A stretch of 64,000 nt of DNA from Armigeres subalbatus (taxonomy: Eukaryota > Arthropoda > Insecta > Diptera > Culicidae). A program made the position numbers and the translations under genes. Below, piece by piece: positions 52,901 to 63,363 of the stretch (within the stretch, counting starts at the first letter, position 1; each line of letters begins with the position of its first letter). Below the pieces are notes generated by a model, which was not told where the DNA came from, ran no database searches, and saw only the letters and a list, made by a program, of their open reading frames with translations. The stretch covers positions 232,316,371 through 232,380,370 of the forward strand of contig NC_085140.1 of NCBI RefSeq assembly GCF_024139115.2. The letters are read 5' to 3'.

Positions 52901-53149
52901 TCTCGTCGGAGGGCCGTCGTGTCAGGGCTGTTTAGCGTCCCACCTAACACCATGACTTGGGCTTGTGCGCTTTGAGCGGCACACGGTCGCTTTGGCGGAG
53001 CCTACTTGCGGATACATGCAGCTTTTTATAGAGGTTTAACAGGGCCCACTGTCAAACCTCACCACATCCTAGGCAGGTGCCACAACTCGCAGATGGCCTG
53101 GGGAGGGATCGTCAAGCCCTTGGACATAGTCCCTGCTGCCCCCAGGGCA
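49939..53149 (-). mobile_element. RTE-like LINE copy 2, near full length
   Basis: A 3,211-bp minus-strand non-LTR retrotransposon bounded by an exact 14-bp duplication, GTTTTTATGTATGT (49925-49938 and 53150-53163). The 5' leader starts CTGCCCTGGGGGCAGCAGGG at 53149; the 3' end finishes in AAATAAA, the short A/T tail typical of RTE elements. One long frame covers most of the endonuclease and the RT. The endonuclease N-terminus is broken and the RT motif B region is out of frame, so the copy is inactive although young enough to keep a perfect duplication. Confidence 0.93.
49949..52657 (-). pseudogene. LINE copy 2, endonuclease/reverse transcriptase
   Basis: About 900 codons. Endonuclease part (residues 1 to about 215): IINVHCPH, IVIGDMNAQVG, SDHYLV; the upstream start WKLGT-NCKSLGF at about 52800-52770 has a TGA in place of Trp and a frame change. 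Then a basic linker. RT: GVDQLPGELF, YRAITLLNAAYKV, motif A FIDFKAAYDTIDR (about 50968-50942), motif C FGFADDIDIM (about 50675). Between them, residues corresponding to about 50820-50735 are read out of frame because of two compensating shifts, so motif B is lost although the frame stays open. C-terminal tail with LRWAGHVARMSDSNPVK. The first codon is GTG and is not a real start. Confidence 0.92.
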
Positions 53150-53163
53150 GTTTTTATGTATGT
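53150..53163. repeat. Target-site duplication of LINE copy 2, right
   Basis: GTTTTTATGTATGT, identical to 49925-49938. Confidence 0.85.
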
Positions 53164-53681
53164 GCTATCCAGATTACCGAGGTGCCAAGCCGTCGTAGAC
53201 GGAAGTTTTGATTAAAGCCAAAACGGTCTTGTGAGACCGTGTCGTATTGACCACCTCCTGGAGATAATCGTCTGCTGATTCAGCCCACCCGACAACCAGA
53301 TCATCTCGCCATCCCCAACTGCTTCTGAACTCATCTGCCAACACGTGGCGCGCACATCGAGAAACCATCGCATCCGTCGTATGCCGGCCGGCCAGGTATT
53401 GATTGATAACTACACGACTCTGACACACACCCACACAGTATGTAAATTTAGGGCAATAAACCAACAACTGTTAAACACGAGATTTTGTTAATTACTCCCA
53501 CATATCCGAGGTCTGATTAGTGAAGTAGAGGTACACACCAGCCGATCTTGAGACTGAAGAGGTTCTCCAGGCCGAGCTAGCCCTAAAAAGAGGTCTTTGC
53601 AGCACCCAGCCTCACACGGCAGGCCGTTGCTTAGCCAAGCTTGCCGAGGCCTTTGTTCTGGCAGTCCTCATGCTGCCCATC
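53164..53681. other. Intergenic DNA, no gene
   Basis: A 97-codon minus-strand frame has no domain I recognise. Confidence 0.4.
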
Positions 53682-54961
53682 TGTTACCGACCAATCGGAA
53701 CCAATGTAATTAAACCTACGATATGGAAGTCAAGTGACGATAACTTGTTAGTTTGAGACAATACTGTAATTAAAGTTCTTATTTTTTGTTATATAACACT
53801 TATCCCTTGCTACGCCTCTGATAGAAAATTAGTACACCTCACATCTTCACTAAAGATTATATTGAATATTGTATCTCTACGAGAGTGGCAACCTTGCCCG
53901 AATGACAGTTCCGGGAATAAGGTAGAATTGGAGGAGGAGAGAGTGAGAGAAGAGGAGGAGAGAGTAAAAACGGGAAGAAAAGAGGAGTGGAGTGTGGACT
54001 GGGAAAATAGAGGAGAAGGAGTCTGATCGTCAAACCGAGCACTACGGACGAAAAACTCTTTTATAAAAAAAACGTGGACGGTAAAATTCGGTGGCGACGG
54101 TAAATCACGGAAAAGTGGGTGATAGTGCTCCGGCAGTGGAAAAAGCCGAAGAGGGAGCAGCACAATTTTTGCCAAAGTGGACGGTGAATCTCAGCACGAT
54201 TTTCGATCCAGCTGTGGAGCAGACATCGTGGACGATTGTCAGAGCCGACATTAGCTAGGACGGCGAGCTCAGCACCGGTGATCAACGAGTTGAGCTATCG
54301 TTGAATCACACGCCGCGAGGGTAGGGTGACGGACGTTTTGGCGGTGAGAGCGACGGTGAGGACCGTGGGCTTGCCCCGCTTGCCGCCGCTCAATATCCTA
54401 TGAGTCACCACACCGCCTGCGGGTGCTGGGACGTCGACGAAGGTTCAACGGCAGCTCCGAAAGCCAACAATCATCCCTGAATGAACACCCGGTCGCCTTG
54501 TCACCATTGACCTTGGCAGCGCCCAGTGCCATCAATGATTCACCAGTGAATGGGTACCAGAAGTCAGAAAGACCACGGAAGTACACTTTTCGGAACGACG
54601 GATGATCCGATATGCGAAGCAGATCGTTCGGCAAGTAAAATCATCGTACCTCTCCTCCTCTCTAATGCACGTGCACGGCCGCAACGAATATCTTTCCTAC
54701 TCTTTGTATTTCTTATGTAAATAAATATGTTTAAGCTTATTTCCTGGTATTGTATAGTTTAATCTTCATACGACCGCCTTGATTTCCCTTTCAATGGTTC
54801 TGCCTTCTTTGTTTTGTCTACTTCAGTTTCGTTGGGTAAGGTAAGTGTGATCACCCGAAGCAAGCAGTCGCCGACCCTGAGAATCCCAAGTTAGGAGGTG
54901 AGCTAGTTAGGGGCGTGCGGACGTCCACTGCCCAGGCGTAGGGACGTCACTGGCAGTATCA
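53682..54961 (+). mobile_element. Possible solo LTR, about 1.28 kb
   Basis: Starts TGTTACCGAC and can be taken to end GGCAGTATCA, with CATC on both sides (53678-53681, 54962-54965). An AATAAA signal lies at about 54719. A purine-rich block (GAGGAGGAGAG) spans 53928-54020. The ends and duplication are short enough to arise by chance, and no second LTR or internal region is nearby. Tentative. Confidence 0.3.
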
Positions 54962-55069
54962 CATCCTAGCAATTACAATTCCTCCCAAAAAAACCACAAG
55001 TGCCCGTAATCAGACTCTATCAAAGCGACTGTGTGCCGCTTCAAAAGCACAAGCCTAGGGAGTGCCAAT

Positions 55070-56091
55070 TGGCTGGGGAGTGTCCCTACTTCGGTAGGGT
55101 AGCGCGTGAGCTGCTTCGGCAGGGAGTAAGTGATCTGTTTGTGCTGAGGCAGGAGTGTCATAGCGCGTCGCCGCTATTGTCACCTCGAAGCGCAGCAGAA
55201 GTCTGAGTATGGACTGCACATGCTGAGGTAGGAGTGTCGTAGCGTAGTATCGTTGATTCGTCCCTACATACCGCTATCGACACCTCGGGGCATGGCAGTG
55301 GAGTGTTAGAGTGAGTTGGGGAGTGTCCCTACTTCGGTAGGATAGCGCGTGAGCTACTTCGGCAGGGAGTGAGTGATCTGGTTGTGCTGAGGCAGGAGTG
55401 TCATAGCGTGTCGCCGCTATTGTCACCTCGAAGCGCAGCAGAAGTCTGAGTATGGACTGCACATGCTGAGGTAAGAGTCGAGGTAGCTATCGACACCTCG
55501 AGGCATGGCAGTGGAGTGTTAGAGTGAGCACCCGAAAAAGGGTCACATGGAGCGAATGGTCTTTGGAGAAGCTGCTTCGGCGGCAGGGTAGCAGTGGGTT
55601 GTACCCACACACCTACAGTTGTGCACATGTGGTGCATGGGGAGTGTCCCTGCTTCGGCAGGGTAGCGTGTGGTCTGCTTCGGCAATGGTGTGATTGATCT
55701 GCTCGTGCTGAGGCAGGAGTGTCGTAGCTTAATATCTGTAGGCCCAGGCAGTTACCGCTATTGACACCTCGAGGCATGGCAGCGGAGCGCCCGGGAGAGC
55801 ATCCAAGTAAGACTCAAATGGAGTGAATGGTGCACCCAAGTCAGTCTCGCATGGGACGGGTGCCTGTGTGAGCGATAATGAGCGAGTACGTTTAGTACTG
55901 CCATCCCCCAGAAGTAGTACTGGGAGGTAGTTCCTGGGGGAAACGATGGTGGAGTCCAAGGGAGTTTAGTCGGTATTACCGGTATGGTCGAGTCCGACAC
56001 TCCAGTACACTTCCGTGTGGTAGTTTGGCAACTACAATGCACGTGTACTGGGTTAGTGTGTAAATGCATTCTCCCTTGTAAAAAAAAAAAA
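55070..56091 (+). repeat. Poly(A)-tailed retroposon with tandem monomers
   Basis: Three diverged direct monomers start TGGGGAGTGTCCCT at about 55074, 55316 and 55638, each with GCTGAGGCAGGAGTGTC and GACACCTCGAGGCATGGCAG. After the third comes unique sequence, then an A run at about 56079-56090. No protein is encoded. Tandem 5' monomers followed by a poly(A) tail are seen in some LINE leaders and non-autonomous retroposons. The left limit (55070 or earlier) is uncertain. Confidence 0.6.
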
Positions 56092-56239
56092 GACCCACCC
56101 CTAAAACCTGTGACATCATTTTTGAACGACCCCTATAGATAGAGCGTCTGCAAACGCCTTAAGGTAGGCAATTATAGTTGAAATCTCTTGGGTCTGAATC
56201 GATGTGCATCGATTGTTTTTAGAAAAAAATCATCACCGC

Positions 56240-57290
56240 TAGTGGAATTATCTGGTTTTTCTACAATTTTAGTCACAATATTATTTGATATGCAAGGAAT
56301 TTGTTATAGAAAACTCCCCTGACAATAATAGAACAAAACCTGCCAAATCCGTCATTTCCCCTAGTAGCAGTATAATCTGCACGACGCAAAAGAAAATTAT
56401 TGAATAGATGATAGAGTGAGATCAGTAGTTCCATCCGGTATGCTTCATACATCTTTGAAGGCATTGTGAACTGCGTGTAAACCACTACTGCCAATTTTTA
56501 ACAAATCAAACGAGTTACTCATATCTTCACTGAGGTCCTTAAACAACTTCCAATTCACATTTGATCCATTCATGCTTAGTTTAATCACGTTGTTCAAATG
56601 CGAAGGATTGCTTTCAACACACTGCTTCAATCCTTTTAGAAGATCGACGGCTCGAGAAGATGAAAGAAATGCGGACCTCAGATAACGACAGTCCACTCTT
56701 TCCTTGCTGGTGTTCCAGAATCTTACGCTTATATCCATTTGCTGTCTTTGGGATATTTTGTTCAACTTCTCGTCGAATCCAACCACTCGTTCCGCGCATG
56801 CTTCAAAAATCGAGTTTTTTTTTAAATAAGCCGCCAGTTCGTACGTCATCAGATACGACCCATCTCGAGTTTGGCGGCAATCTGGCTGGCAATAGTTTCG
56901 AGTGCCCACAATATCTCTGCTCTTGTAACTTGTTCGTTCAATAGGTACACTGGAGGCATTAGTGGAAATTGGTGAAAATGGGTTTGAGGTACTCGATACA
57001 CTCGGGGCCGCATCCGTGTTCACTTTCGATAAACCTAGAAAATAGATTTTGTGAAATTTAAACTTATCACAGTGAATAAACACTTACTTGGTGATAAATG
57101 TTTAATTTCGAGGTTAGTTTTGCGGATCCAGGCATGGGTGTGATGGCCCTTACTTTGCTCAAGACTGGCCAAGGCCACTCTACCCATCGTCTCGATCTTA
57201 ATTTTTTTTGCCGCACCATTTGCAAACGGTGGACTCGCAAACTTTACATGTAGGGTAACTGTCACCGTTGGTAGGATGAAGTGTAAGGCA
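56240..57290 (-). pseudogene. Decayed hAT-like transposase, intron-containing
   Basis: Minus-strand gene in two exons. Exon 1 (about 57290-57088) encodes a zinc-finger-like start (CKVC, CKWC, then IKIETMGRVALASLEQSKGHH), split by a frame change at an A run near 57205. A 53-bp intron, 57087-57035, has GTAAGT and TAG borders and joins exon 2 in phase. Exon 2 encodes DISVRFWN, RAVDLLKGLKQ, SMNGSNVNWKLF and CGLHAVHNAFK, a pattern like the hAT catalytic region; Asn stands where I would expect the catalytic Asp. It stops at 56445, and another frame continues (RRADYTATRG) to about 56240. Excision/integration enzyme of a cut-and-paste element; inactive here. hAT membership is inferred. Confidence 0.55.
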
Positions 57291-57589
57291 AATCCGGTTT
57301 TGATTAGCAACCCTATAACCAGAGTAAACGACAACGTATGAAAATGCATGAAATCGTGAAAATAATATTAGCAGCACTTGGCCTGCAAGGGGAGGTGGGA
57401 TTCTTGTAAAAAAAGACGCATATTCGAAGCCTACACTGATCAGAACAAGAGAGCATCTCAATGTATTCATTGAACGGTATGCTACTTCGTCTAAGCTAAC
57501 ACTACCGTCACAACATTGAACATAGATCACTATTCAAATTGCACTAAATTATGTATCAAACTTTAAATAATTTTCATAACATTTTTTTT

Positions 57590-57880
57590 TGGAAAAGATG
57601 TTTAATTTTGATACACATAGTTAAGTTTGCCATCTTAGGGTGTTTTTAAGAGATATTGCGAAAAAAGATTCGGCTGCCGGTGGGACTTGAACCCACACTA
57701 TTCCATTTAGTACACGGACGTATTACGAATTATACAACAGCTGCCCTTGCGAGAAGTTGTTCCATAACCAGCTAATAACGATGGGATATCAGTCAATTCC
57801 CCGTATCTATCGAATCTGCTTTGGCAACATTTCACACCCTGTTCTCTCTACCCAACTATGTGTATCAGAATTGAACAACA
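57590..57880 (-). repeat. tRNA-like unit inside an inverted repeat
   Basis: Minus strand 57755-57672 resembles a tRNA-derived SINE head: GGGCAGCTGTTGTATAATTC (A-box side), GTGGGTTCAAGTCCCAC (T-arm with B box), then CTTTTTT as a Pol III stop. It is flanked by inverted arms of about 70 bp: GATACACATAGTT...AAGATTCGG at 57613-57674 and the inverse at 57805-57875. The stem pairing of the acceptor is poor, so not a functional tRNA. Confidence 0.55.
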
Positions 57881-58069
57881 GTCGGTTGTGTTTGAATTAC
57901 AAACATGTGCTTCTATTTGTCGTATTGAGGCGGGTTTGCTTCTGCAACGACAATAGAGGCTCGCTTGCCACCGAGCGTCCGACCAGCAGCGGTGTGTGAT
58001 ACTGCAGGGTATCATCGTTTCTCTTTTTCTTGATTGATGACTTGTGAGGGAAGTCAAATTTTTTCTTTT

Positions 58070-58152
58070 TTTTGGAAAAGATGTTTAATTTTGATACACA
58101 TAGTTAAGTTTGCCATCTTAGGGTGTTTTTAAGAGATATTGCGAAAAAAGAT
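58070..58152 (+). repeat. Direct copy of an 82-bp repeat arm
   Basis: Essentially identical to 57590-57672 (GGAAAAGATGTTTAATTTTG, TTTTTAAGAGATATTGCG). The near-identity over 82 bp implies recent duplication. The LINE remnant begins right after it. Confidence 0.8.
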
Positions 58153-58172
58153 AACAGATAACAATATAGATG

Positions 58173-59484
58173 ATTTCAATTTGTTACTTGGAACGATAGG
58201 AACTTACGCATTTTACAGTGGAATGTTCGAGGAGTTAATGATCTACGAAAATTTGATGAAATTCTGATAGCAGTTGATAGTTTTTCGGTGCCAATTGACG
58301 TAATAATTCTTGGAGAAACATGGATTAAAAGTGGAAATACTGGACTATACGGGATACAAGGTTTTAAAAGCATATTTTCAAGTAGGGAAAATTTATCTGG
58401 TGGCCTAGTAATTTATATCAGAAATACAATTGAACATAAAATTATCGAGAACACTTGTAATGATGGATTTCATCATATTAAAATAGAAACTAAAGTATGT
58501 GGAGAAGTGTTGGAAATTCATGGTGTATATCGTCCACCATCGTATGATTTTAATAAGTTTCATGATCGCTTGGAAGCTTGGCTTAATGAGTGTAGTACCA
58601 ATCGTCCTTGTTTGATTTTCGGAGATGTTAATATTCCTGTCAATTTGGCAAATAATAATGTTGTTTTGAAATATGAATACCTTTTGCAATCCTATGGATA
58701 TATTTGCTCAAACACTATTATTACAAGACCAGCCAGACAAAATATTTTAGACCATATTATGTGCAAAATATCCGATGCTCATCGTTTAAACAATCATACT
58801 ACTTTTAACGATCTAAGTGATCACTGTTTAATAGTATCAGAATTCAAAATGCAGATTGATACGCACAGAGTAGAGCTATCAAAAAAAGTAACAAATCACG
58901 AAAAATTAGAGATGGAATTCAAACGTTATATCGATGGTATCGGACCCATTCAAGATGTGAATACATGTTTTCAAAATATAATATCTAAATACAATACAAT
59001 ATGGGAAGACTGTACAAAAACAGTTACAAAGAATGTTAACATCAAAAACACACAATGTCCATGGATGAACCTGAATTTGTGGACATTAATCAAAATTAAA
59101 AACAACTACTTGAAAAAAACTCGGAGAGATCCAAACAATGTTCACGCCGCTGAACTTCTAAAACATGTTTCAAAGAAGCTAGAGATAACAAAAAAGGAAG
59201 TTAAAAGGAAATATTACGAAGGGCTATTAAATAATACCACACACTCAAAAATATGGAAAAATATTAATACAATACTGGGTAAAACAAAATCTACACAAAA
59301 ACTTACATTGTCAGTCAATGGTGATAGCACATCTGACAGCAAAATTATTTGCGAAACATTTAATGAATATTTTTCGTCAGTTGGACCAAAACTAGCAGAA
59401 AAGATCACTCCGACTAATCATCACGGCATATTGAACCAAATGCCAACTCAATTTTTCTACAACCTTCTTCAGCTAATGAAGTGA
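58173..59484 (+). pseudogene. LINE endonuclease and linker
   Basis: The open frame begins before 58288 (the first listed codon there is GTG) and reads LRILQWNVRGVNDLRKFDEI at about 58199-58258, the usual start of a non-LTR APE endonuclease. Further motifs: IILGETWI (Glu), GVYRPPS, LIFGDVNIPV (catalytic Asp/Asn), ILDHIM, SDHCLI (catalytic His). A lysine-rich linker follows, with KSTQKLTLSVNG and IICETFNEYFSSVGPKLAEK just before RT. A one-base shift in a T run near 59453 takes the frame to a stop at 59484. Confidence 0.85.
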
Positions 59485-59805
59485 TACTATTGATAAACGA
59501 TCTAAAAATGAACAAAAGTCCTGGTCCTGATAAAATACCTGCAATAATAATTAAACATAATGCAGTATTTTTCTCTAGAATTTTATCTGAATCTTTCAAC
59601 CTTATGATTCAGAGCGGAATTTACCCGGATTGCCTCAAGATAGCTAAGGTCAATTTTTAAGTCAGGAGACTCCGCTATACCTGATAATTATAGGCCTGTA
59701 TCGACACTTTCCGTTTTAAATAAAATATTAGAAAAAATGCTCACAAATCGTTTAGTGAATTTTCTAGACCGCTATAACATTTTATTGTTTTGTTCTCAGC
59801 CATTT
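59470..59805 (+). pseudogene. LINE reverse transcriptase N-terminus
   Basis: In the next frame ILLINDLKMNKSPGPDKIPA is a typical RT fingers start, followed by SESFNLMIQSGIYPDCLKIAKV. A second shift occurs in a T run near 59655, after which a segment of the RPVSTLSVLNKILEKML type is readable. Homology ends at about 59805, before motif A. Confidence 0.75.
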
Positions 59806-59937
59806 AATGTAGTATGTTTCTTTGAATTTGTAATTATCGCGTTGTCTAAGGCTGAGAATTGAGTGTCCACTACCAGGGGGCTCCAATTTGAGCTTCTTGG
59901 TGTGGGGGAGAGCGGAGGGTCACTCAAAAAAAAAAAA

Positions 59938-60810
59938 TATGAATAATAAAAATAATAACAAGTCGAATTGGAAACGCTTTTGACGGTTCGATTGGAAACA
60001 AGATGTCGTATTTGCCGATCTCTTATTCTAGTATTTCTAGTTTTGATAACAAGAAAGTTTTTCAGTGCTTCAACTGTAATTATAGCGCATTGTATTTTTA
60101 GATAAGTATAAAATACCTATTCTTGGCAGTCTAAGACATTCGCCAAATTGCATGATAAAAATAATGAATAATTACACTAAAACACAGGTATAGTTCAACT
60201 GGTATACATTCGTATGCTCTTCCTTTGATGATTGGTGTTCACTTAATATAATATCTTTTACCACAAACTTAGTAAATTTAATATGTATAAAGTAACAGGT
60301 CAACATTTCTTCTATTGGCATAGCATTTTCTATTATCAGCAATGATTTTGCTCCCTTCAGCAACTAGACATGGAAGTAGAAAACTAGTAATGTATTGGTG
60401 CCAGATGCTGGTTGTTTATATCCTCTAGTAGTAAAATTCATTCATAATAATCGGCCGCACGCTCATCTCGCTTCACTCAATTTTGGAAGAAATTTTATTA
60501 ATTATCAAAACTGGCTTAAAACAAAACATGAATTTTAGCCTTGGCATCAATTTTATGTCATGTGGAAGATAGGCAAAAACATTTAAACACATTGTAAAAC
60601 AAATTTTACCCCTTATGCGGCCAACAAAAAACAGACGTGAATGGCAGATAGGGTATCCGTGTGCCCAGATATTGACAATTTCATAACTTTTACCATGTTT
60701 AACCTATTTGAATAATGTTGGCCATTTTGGAGAAGGGAACTTACATACTTTTCGTCCGCTGTCCTTAGATTTGAAGGTCCTTACATAATATGTTTGTATC
60801 ATCAAAATAA
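59938..60810. other. Intergenic DNA, no gene
   Basis: Short frames only. No inverted termini or tRNA-like boxes seen. Confidence 0.4.
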
Positions 60811-60814
60811 TCAT

Positions 60815-60960
60815 GGGGGTTGTGTACAACGACGTAAACTATGTAAAACCAAATCTATACACATAAGATTGAGCTGGAGCCACCTCATTCGTACACTACG
60901 TTTCACAGTTGAATAATTGATAATACCCTAAAAGTAGGCAATTATTTATGGTTGAAATGC
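60815..60960 (-). repeat. Empty-site paralogue of the 24-kb repeat
   Basis: On the minus strand GCCTACTTTTAGGGTATTAT runs through the site that in the 23.6-25.1 kb copy is split by the MITE at 24085-24607. ACGTAAACTATGTAAAACCA matches the inverse of 24873-24892. Confidence 0.7.
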
Positions 60961-61254
60961 GCTATTAGGAACGGGAATGGTTATGATTTTTTTGATGAGC
61001 TTGGAAAGTATTAAAGTTGCAAAAGGAAAACGGTTCTGTCAGCCACATAAGGCTTAAAATACTACGGTGTGGCTATCACTTTTGATATAATTCATGGTCT
61101 GAGTAAAAATCTGAATAGAAGCACTTGTATTCTAACACTTTTTTAAAATAAATGCCAACGCCGGATATTTTGTTCGTAGTTTTGCTAAAATCAAATCACA
61201 TGGAATTGTGCGTGGTATTTTTTTTAGCGTGTGTTTGATATGCTCACAAACACT

Positions 61255-61970
61255 TTCTCTCGCTCTATTCCGAAGTGCGCTGGTGTCAAAGAAAACGAAC
61301 AGTCCCAATTTTATTTAGTGAAACATAGAGCAAATAATGGATAAATATGCTATTTGTGGTGATAATCAAGTGGTAATAAAGTGTAAAAAGTAGTTTACGT
61401 ACCATAAAAGTAAGTAACAGTTTGCTTTACGTCTGCTGCTTTCTTGGGCGATGCAATAATGGCAAGGATTTCGTAGGTGCAAATTTGTTTCGGTGATTAA
61501 TTCGTCAAATCTTGCTACTTTTACACAAGCAACTTATTCAAATGAAAGCCTAGACTTGAAATTGTGTGATTGAATCAAATTTATGTTCATAAATAGTGTA
61601 TGTTTGCTGGAAAACGCAAATATTGTTGAGGGTGCCAACAAATGTCGCACCCTGCCAAAGCCGTATTCTACCCTACATTGAAACAAAGCAAAGTATGGTC
61701 TTTTGGTGGGCTTTTGTACTCTTTCACCCTACGACTACAAATATGTTATGCACTTAGTTCAATGTGAGTTGAGGGTAGTTAATTTCATTATTTAATGCGA
61801 TCGATATAAACTTATTCATTTCTTACTTTCTTTCTTTTCATGGTATTTTTACAGATCGACGGATTAGATGCGAGCAAGAACTACGAACTGCGGAATTAAA
61901 TACGTTAACGACTAAATCTATTAAGGAAATGGCAGAACTCTAACCTCAATCCACTTTTTAATAAACATCA
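61255..61970 (+). other. Possible splice-bounded exons, unproven
   Basis: A donor-like AAAAGTAAGTAA at about 61406-61417 and an acceptor-like TTTTTACAG ending at 61854 frame an intron-sized gap. After the acceptor, one frame reads IDGLDASKNYELRN and stops, followed 60 bases later by AATAAA (about 61960). The upstream ATG at 61337 opens only 18 codons. I do not recognise a product; chance is quite possible. Confidence 0.2.
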
Positions 61971-62875
61971 CTATGCTTACGCAATGGTGGTATAATTCAA
62001 TCTCAATCTTCACTAACGATGTACACCAGCCGGATGACACACAGCTATGCCTCTGGCTCTAGCATAAAATTCACGTTATTATTTTGCTGTGGGGGTTATT
62101 TTCGGATACAATATTGTTACCAAATATTCAAATTTGGTTTGCACAGTACTAACCGTGTTGTGTTGAATGACGGTCTTATTACAATTAAATTGAAAATCGA
62201 ACACATTTTTTACGGCACGCAATACGATAATAGTAGGATAAATTTCTTCAAATCAAAAATTAGTTCTGAAATGATGTTTTTGTTTACTAATTTTGAAATG
62301 TCAGTGGGGCCCACCACGCGCTAACCCCAGAGATGTTAGCCACTATTTTTTCCCATTGAAGAGATAGGCGATGACAGTAGGGTGATGTACACACTTCCCT
62401 AACAGAATTCATAATGACGACCAAGGTTGACAGCTCGTTGACATCTGTCACTGTAGATATGGCGACGCTTTGACAGTTCACTAAACTCTCTTCAGTAATG
62501 CCAGCCCGATGGCCTCTCTATCTCACACAATAGGTTTGTTTTGCAGCCAACATTACGTATCTCAATGAAAATGAAATATAATGTTTGTAAACAAAACACA
62601 TACTATCATGAATTCTATACTGAGATGTTGGCTACAAAAACATGGCGTCGTGCCACCCACCTGAGTAATGCCGGTGGACCGGGTGGCCAGCTATTACTTG
62701 CCCGTCTGAGGGTATGTCTCATTTGGGGAATTAAACTTAAAATTAAACTAAAAATTGAAAAAAATACCCGGTCACAAGAAGCGATTCCAATAAGACATCA
62801 ATGTAAAATGATTCGATATCTGTCAAAACTAATCTTGCTCTGCGAACAGGGTTATTCGATAATTACCGAAAAGTC
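61971..62875. other. Intergenic DNA, no gene
   Basis: Contains frames of about 100 and 140 codons without domains. The second runs into the SINE and is not a gene. Confidence 0.4.
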
Positions 62876-62888
62876 ATTTTTAAGTTTA

Positions 62889-63186
62889 CTTCTTCTTCTT
62901 CTTCTTCTTATTGGCATTACATCCCCACACTGGGACAGAGCCGCCTCGCAGCTTAGTGTTCATTAAGCACTTCCACAGTTATTAACTGCGAGGTTTCTAA
63001 GCCAGGTTACCATTTTTGCATTCGTATATCATGAGGCTAGCACGATGATACTTTTATGCCCAGGGAAGTCGAGACAACTTCCAATCCGAAAATTGTCTAG
63101 ACCGGCACCGGGAATCGAACCCAGCCACCCTCAGTATGGTCTTGCTTTGTAGCCGCGCGTCTTACCGCACGGCTAAGGAGGGCCCC
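62889..63186 (-). mobile_element. Feilai-type SINE
   Basis: Complete tRNA-derived SINE on the minus strand. Head GGGGCCCTCCTTAGCCGTGC (63186 down), A box TTAGCCGTGCGG, B box GGTTCGATTCC (about 63121-63111), body with CTTCCCTGGGCATAAAAGTA and GAGGCGGCTCTGTCCCAGTG, tail (GAA)n at 62889-62909. Flanked by a 13-14 bp duplication ATTTTTAAGTTTA at 62876-62888 and 63187-63199. The head, body and tail are those I know from the abundant Aedes SINE Feilai. Confidence 0.9.
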
Positions 63187-63363
63187 ATTTTTAAGTTTAA
63201 TTTCAGTTTAATTCTCCAAATAAGATAGACCCTTAATATATTACACTATAGCTATTCTAATTTCAACTGTACTTTTTACACCTATTGATCCCGTTACGAT
63301 CTTTGTCGATATTTGTGGATCCGTATCTTCGTCCAAGCGTTGCGTCCACAAACTTTACATATA

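Larger units (their letters stand above)
58153..59937 (+). mobile_element. Internally deleted LINE (Jockey/CR1-like)
   Basis: Plus-strand non-LTR element with endonuclease, the start of an RT, then a jump at about 59805 to 3'-UTR-like sequence ending in an A run at 59925-59937. The catalytic RT palm is absent. It is distinct from the RTE-like copies. Its 5' end abuts the 82-bp repeat at 58152. Confidence 0.75.

Noticed and set aside
62541..62966. 141-codon plus-strand gene
   Set aside because: Its C-terminus is the reverse complement of the Feilai tail (Leu run from CTTCTT repeats); no domain in the rest.
63080..63186. Functional tRNA gene
   Set aside because: A and B boxes belong to the Feilai SINE head, followed by a SINE body, tail and target duplication.
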